NCBI GenBank assembly: GCA_035610365.1
Contig: CM069434.1
Location: forward strand, 99,312,806 to 99,376,805
DNA length: 64,000 bases
Reading direction: 5' to 3'
Origin: Aquatica leii
Lineage: Eukaryota; Arthropoda; Insecta; Coleoptera; Lampyridae
The notes under the pieces are model-generated. The model saw only the letters and a program-made list of their open reading frames with translations, did not search any database and was not told where the DNA came from. Both the position numbers and the translations under genes were made by a program. Below are positions 59,440 to 64,000 of this stretch, one piece after another. How positions within the stretch are numbered: position 1 is the first letter of the stretch; each line of letters opens with the position of its first letter.

Positions 59440-60295
59440 AGGGCCATCCTTATGCAGCCCTGAGTAGTCTCTTCTCCTTTTCCATCAGCATCACGTGTCT
59501 ATACCAAATCAGCTGCCGTTTTTCCACTTCTTAGACTATATCGCACTATATCCTAATCTTTTCTATGATCATTAAGTTTGTGGTTCTGTCTAACCTTGAT
59601 ATTTTACATGATCAAATCATTGCATCCATGTTTCATAATTCCTAATTTTTTTGGTCTGATTCTGTCCAAGCTCAAACTTCTGTTCCGTGTGCTTTTTAAT
59701 TTGGTTTTCTGTATGTTTAGCTTCCTTTCTTTTAATATGTTTTTGTGCAACCATATTTCATATAACCTTTTTATTATTATATCAATCAAAAAACATTGTC
59801 GAACCAATATTATGTTTTTTGATTGATATAATGTTACGACCAATAATAGAGGATCCTTTTCATCAACTACTTTTTATTATTGTTTTTCCCAGGTTAATTT
59901 TGTGTTGTACTTTGTGTCTATTTTTGCCGTCTTATCATCAACATAAGCGTATTCGTCGAGTAGAACAATTTTTTGACCATCTTGCATATATCTTTCTCGT
60001 TTTTTTTAATACATAGATACTTTGTTTTATTTATATTAACATTTAATCCTGCCTTGCTGTACTCTTCGATGATTTTCCGAGTCTTGTATTCTATGTCTTT
60101 TTTGTCATTTATTAGATTAATTTGGTCGTCTGCAAATTGCAGGGTATATAAAGTTTTAATGTGCAGTTGTATGTTTATTCTTGTGGATTTACTTTTCTAA
60201 TGTTTTAGTGCGTACTCGATGTATATTTTAAAAAGTGTAAGAAAGACATAGCCTTTTTACTTTAATCCTTTATTTGCGGTAAAACCAAGTGTAGA
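59440..60295 (-). pseudogene. LINE reverse transcriptase C-terminal half
   Basis: Minus-strand motifs: LTLFKIYIEYALK (motif B region, near 60235), LYTLQFADDQINLINDKKD (catalytic FADD box, near 60140), IIEEYSKAGLNVNINKTKYL. A segment near 59690 then has LDRIRPKKL. The C-terminal block VEKRQLIWYRHVMLMEKEKR ends near 59470. The last block is the usual LxWxGHVxRM end of many insect LINEs. Stops and shifts are frequent, and a hairpin (59776-59832) interrupts the middle. No endonuclease is present. It is a different LINE lineage from the copies at 46.6 and 58.1 kb. Confidence 0.78.
59776..59832. repeat. Hairpin with 21-bp perfect arms
   Basis: ATTATATCAATCAAAAAACAT, wait-free 15-base loop, then its exact reverse complement at 59812-59832. 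It lies within the LINE relic and disrupts its frame. Confidence 0.95.
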
Positions 60296-60342
60296 GTTTT
60301 GTCTCCTATTTATTATACATATATACGTATCAAGGTTGTTAT

Positions 60343-63300
60343 ATGACGTCAGTGTGCTGCCTGAGAAAGGTTTTAAAAAAGTTTTCAAGTAAATTTACAT
60401 ATAGTTTTGATCGCTGCAATGGAATCAAAACAATTTCAGAAGAAAAAAAATTTCAAACTTGCTTATGGATTTTAAAACTTACTTCGTATTTTGATAAAAA
60501 GAAAAACATGGTACGCCGTGTTTCCGTGACCACTCAAGTTCCTTTAAATGTTGGTTCAGCTAATAATATTGGTGAGACGGATTCCGCAGCCGTAATGTCA
60601 GAGGATTCGTCGTCTGAGTTTGAAGAGGCTACTAAACACTAACACTATTTGGTAGATGTGGAACACATTTGAGTCCGTTGGTAATACCTCCTAAAGTTTC
60701 TGGAAAACCTGTGATAGTTTATAAATGGCGTGTAAAGTTTAGTAGATCTGCGAAAGAGTCGATATCCTCTTTTTTCTAGTGAGTAGAAGAACTTAGGATA
60801 GTCAGACGAGTTACCGATATAAAAATGTTTTGATCTGCATTGGACTTATTAGAAGGTGAAGCGTTCATTTGGTTTAGAGCAATAAGAAATAGATTTAGTA
60901 CTTGGAAACATATTTGCGTAGCTTTAAAAAAAGAGTTTCAACATCCTAATTTTAACAAAAATTTGTACGACAAAATAAAACGTCGAACCCAAGAAAAGAA
61001 TGATAGAATCGGAATATATTTGGTTAAAGTAGAAACTTTATTTAGTTGTTTGACTACACTTTTATCCGAAGCACCAATTACGCGGAATGTTTTACCCTAT
61101 TATCAATCTCCGTTAGCTTTAGTTGAAATTAATAGTATGTCCGACTTGAAAAGATATTGCAAAAAGTTAGAAGTATCTAAATCAGCAGTAGACAATTTTG
61201 TTCTTCCAAATTCTAAGAACAACAATTGTCTCGATCCCGAATTAGCTTATGTTGACAGCATAACTACTTTAGAAGTTGCTACTAGCTCTTCTATTACAAC
61301 AAATCATAAAACGCAAAAAAAAGACTATTTGTTTTAGATGCAAACAACCAGGTCACTTTGCACGGAATTGCAGAAAACGAAATACCGCATCACCTAGTTG
61401 TAATCAATGCGGAGAATAGAGTTACCGTTTAAAAAACTGTCCCAAATGTAAATTGTCGAAAAATGACAAAGCGTCACCGTAAAACGACGCTGTTACGCCT
61501 TATGAAGATCCGTCATTACCATATTAGACTTTGTGTTAGCTCACGCAGAAACTGACGAGCGCCCATATTTAAAAACAGAAATGTTGGGTCATTTTATCTC
61601 AGGTTTGTTAGATTCGGGTGCAACAAATACGATTCTTGGTAAACCTGGTATAGAATCAATTTAGCAGTTAGACCTAAAGCTATAAATGAACAAGAATAGT
61701 CAAATAAGGTTAGGAAATGGAATTATGTGTAAATGTTTGGGTATTGTTTTTGTTCCTGTAAATCTTCTGTGAAGATGCGGATTGGTAAAAATGTTAACTA
61801 TACCCAATGCTCCTCATTGTTTAATTTTAGGAGTTGATTTTTGGAAAAAAGTTGTAGTAGTACCTGACTTAAAACGGGGCGTATGGGAATTTTCTTATAA
61901 TGCTCCTGTATTGAAAATGGTATAGTTAGAAAATAATCTATCAAAAACAGAAAGCACGAAGTTAAATTGTGTTGTTGAGGATTATTTTCGAAAAGCTACT
62001 AAAAATTGAGTTGTACTATACTAATAGAACGTGATTTTAACCGATTCGCCGCCGATCAAACAGCGTTACTATCCAGTATCGCCCTCGTTGCAACGATATA
62101 TTGACGAAGAAGTTGATAAAATGTACAACAAAGATATAATAGAGCGTTTGAACTTAGGCTGGTTTTCTCTAATTTTGCTTGTTAAAAAGAAGGATAATTC
62201 ATATGGTTTTTGTGTGGACTTCAGAAACTTGAATTCAGTTACAGAGAAAGATGCATATCCACTTCCGTATATTTTATCTATTTTCGATCGATTAAAAAAC
62301 GCTTAGTATACTTCGCTTGACATAAAAAGTGCATAATGAAGATTTACAAGAATGCCTTTTGGTTTACATAATGCTCCGGCAACATGGCAATGGTTGATAA
62401 ATTGTGTTCTAGGTCCAGAGTTAGAACTATTCGTCTTTGTGTACTTAGACGACATTATTGTAGTGACGTCAAGGTTTGAAAAACACTTAGAAGTGCTATA
62501 AAAAATTTTTACTAGGCTATCACAAGCAAATTTACCTTAAATTAAGAAAAGTGCGGTTTCTGTAAAGAAGAGCTTAAGTATTTAGGATATGTAGTACCCG
62601 CGAAAAGAATACATGTAGGGGTAGATAAGTTAAAACCCATATTAGAACTACCAAACCCGAGAACAACTAAAGAAGTGAGGAGACCCTTAGGCATGGCTAG
62701 CTGGTACGGGAGAATTGTGTCAAACTTTTTGTCGTTGACTAGACCTATTTGGCGTTTAGCTCGCAAATCAGTAAAATTTGGTTGCACACCGGATTGTGAG
62801 CAATCCTTTAATAAAACAAAAGATGCTTTAATTTTGATGCCGATTCTTACTGTCTAAACTTTGATTTGTCTTTTGTACTGCAGACTGATGCTAGTGGATA
62901 TAGTATTAGTAGTGTGCTAACGCAGTGTAATTTTGATGAAATAGAGACCGTAATCTGTTACTCAAGTCGATCACTTATCAAAGCCAAAAGAAAGTACAGC
63001 AGTATAGAGAGTAAGGGCTTAACAGTAATTTGGAATATCAAAAAGTTAAGACGGTATTTAGAGGGATTAGATTTTACGGTAGTAACCAATCACTATTCCC
63101 TTTTGTGGTTAAGCAATTTAAGAGGTCCACAAGGAAGATTAGACAGGTGAGCTTTACGACTCTAGCAATACAGTTTTAAACTCGGAAGGGAAAGAAAACG
63201 AAGTACCCGATACGCTATCAAGAGGAGTGCTTTTAATCAGCCCAATTAAAAATAGGAATGGACAAATGGTTTACAGGAGTGCTACAGAGAGTTGCAAAAG

Positions 63301-64000
63301 ATCCCAAGCGTTTCCTTTAATGGAGAATCTGCGACGGCAAATTGTACAAGAGAATTAAAACGGGACTAGTGAATGGCCAAGATTGGCTTGAAGTAGTAGC
63401 TAAAGGTTATCGCCAAGACGTGATACGTCAACACAACGACCCAGATTTAACTGGACATGTGGGAATAACAAAAACTTTTGAAAGGATACCGAAGAACTAT
63501 TATTGAGCAAAAATTTGATGTGATGTTGCGAAGTATGTTAAACATGTTCCCGTTTGTTTTTTCCACTGAGGTCTCCTACACGAGCCGTCATTATCAAGTT
63601 AATTGAAGATCAATTTTTTCTCGTATATGGCGCTTCCAAATATGTTATAATGGATAATGGTGTGCAAGTTACTTGTAAAGAATTTAAAGTTTTGTGCTCG
63701 ACGTATAGAGTGCAGCACAAAACTTTATCTCTATACTATCCACAAGCCAACTCCACCAAACAAGTGAACCGAGTGAAAGATGCTTACTTTCTACTTAGGA
63801 ACGAATAATCACCGGGAATGGGACAAATTATTGCCCAAGATAAGTACAGTCATACGTACCGCTAAGCACGAGATTACTGGTTATTCTCCATATTATTTGA
63901 ATTTCAGTAGAGAACAAGTTCTGTGTAGTACTGAACACATATCTGCTATCAAGACGCGGTCACATTTGAGCGTGAACAACATGCAGAAAATATAAGGAAT
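60343..64000 (+). pseudogene. Ty3/gypsy gag-pol relic running off the window
   Basis: Gag (about 60500-61340) has LLEGEAFIWFRAIRNRFSTW and KKEFQHPNFNKNLYDKIKRR. After a shift in an A-run comes the CCHC knuckle CFRCKQPGHFARNC (61329-61371). The protease reads GLLDSGATNTILG (61611). RT (62031 on) has PPIKQRYYPVSPSLQ, YGFCVDFRNLNSV and the catalytic YLDDII at 62442. RNase H has LQTDASGYSISSVL and VVTNHYSLLWL. Integrase has YVKHVPVC, where the first Cys of the CxxC pair is lost. The core follows at once with FPLRSPTRAVII, VIMDNGVQVTCKEF and PQANSTKQVNRV, so about 70 residues with the first catalytic Asp are missing and the Glu position reads Lys. Many stops. No 5' LTR found; the 3' end lies outside. 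Confidence 0.9.

Noticed and set aside
59578-60200. Hydrophobic plus-strand frames resembling membrane proteins
   Set aside because: They are antisense shadows of the minus-strand LINE reverse transcriptase relic, whose motifs (FADD box, C-terminal WxxHV) are clear.
22318-63000. Reassigned code in which TAA and TAG mean Gln
   Set aside because: Stops also occur at Trp, Arg, Tyr and Cys positions, frameshifts are common in the same copies, and the intact gene at 10291-14715 uses ordinary coding with splicing; decay explains it better.
1-64000. tRNA, rRNA or other structural RNA genes
   Set aside because: No cloverleaf-like A/B box arrangement or ribosomal sequence was recognised by eye; a tRNAscan or Infernal run would be needed to exclude them fully.

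Overview
The window looks like a piece of a large, AT-rich insect genome. Spliced genes have GT-AG introns and an AATAAA signal, and the transposon mix is typical of arthropods: Ty3/gypsy, BEL/Pao, Penelope, several LINE clades, Tc1/mariner, piggyBac, PIF/Harbinger and MITEs. The insect order cannot be decided from the sequence. No host housekeeping gene, rRNA, tRNA or CRISPR array was recognised. Almost everything identifiable is mobile DNA, mostly broken and repeatedly nested.

Layout. 1-9.3 kb: AT-rich sequence with a gag scrap inside a 103-bp inverted repeat, a 0.7-kb non-autonomous element, an exact 50-bp palindrome and a decayed BEL/Pao integrase (minus). 9.3-16.9 kb: a 7.7-kb block bounded by 78-bp near-identical inverted repeats. 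It carries the one intact gene of the window, a ten-exon minus-strand gene for a 918-residue protein that joins a Mutator-like (RNase H fold, DDE) region to a YqaJ-type PD-(D/E)XK nuclease; a 1.2-kb MITE sits upstream of it. 17.3-19.7 kb: a truncated gypsy (minus) next to a second BEL/Pao scrap (plus). 21.1-29.4 kb: a DNA element with about 39-bp terminal inverted repeats and a broken transposase-like gene, split by a gypsy copy that kept one LTR. 29.4-33.5 kb: no genes seen. 33.7-39.7 kb: a Tc1 transposase relic, a two-gene PIF/Harbinger element (34.8-39.0 kb) holding a foldback element, then a cluster of hairpins.

41.5-44.0 kb: a GC-rich element with a 103-bp satellite organised as a 309-bp three-unit higher-order repeat, plus a 24-bp minisatellite, all between short inverted repeats. 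46.6-47.6 kb: LINE reverse transcriptase relic. 47.9-52.8 kb: decayed gypsy (plus) interrupted by Penelope and LINE-ORF1 pieces. 53-53.9 kb: a Penelope relic with RT and GIY-YIG remnants. 54.8-55.9 kb: two different piggyBac relics. 58.1-60.3 kb: two LINE relics, one containing a piece of BEL/Pao integrase. 60.3-64 kb: a fifth gypsy copy (plus) that runs off the window.

How the parts relate. The retroelement copies carry several nonsense codons, many at glutamine or tryptophan positions, so none can be active as it stands. The intact Mutator-like/YqaJ gene with its flanking inverted repeats is the exception. It is the best candidate here for an uncharacterised, possibly still functional element or a domesticated gene. 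Three of the four gypsy copies that retain integrase have lost sequence in the same stretch between the HHCC zinc finger and the catalytic core.
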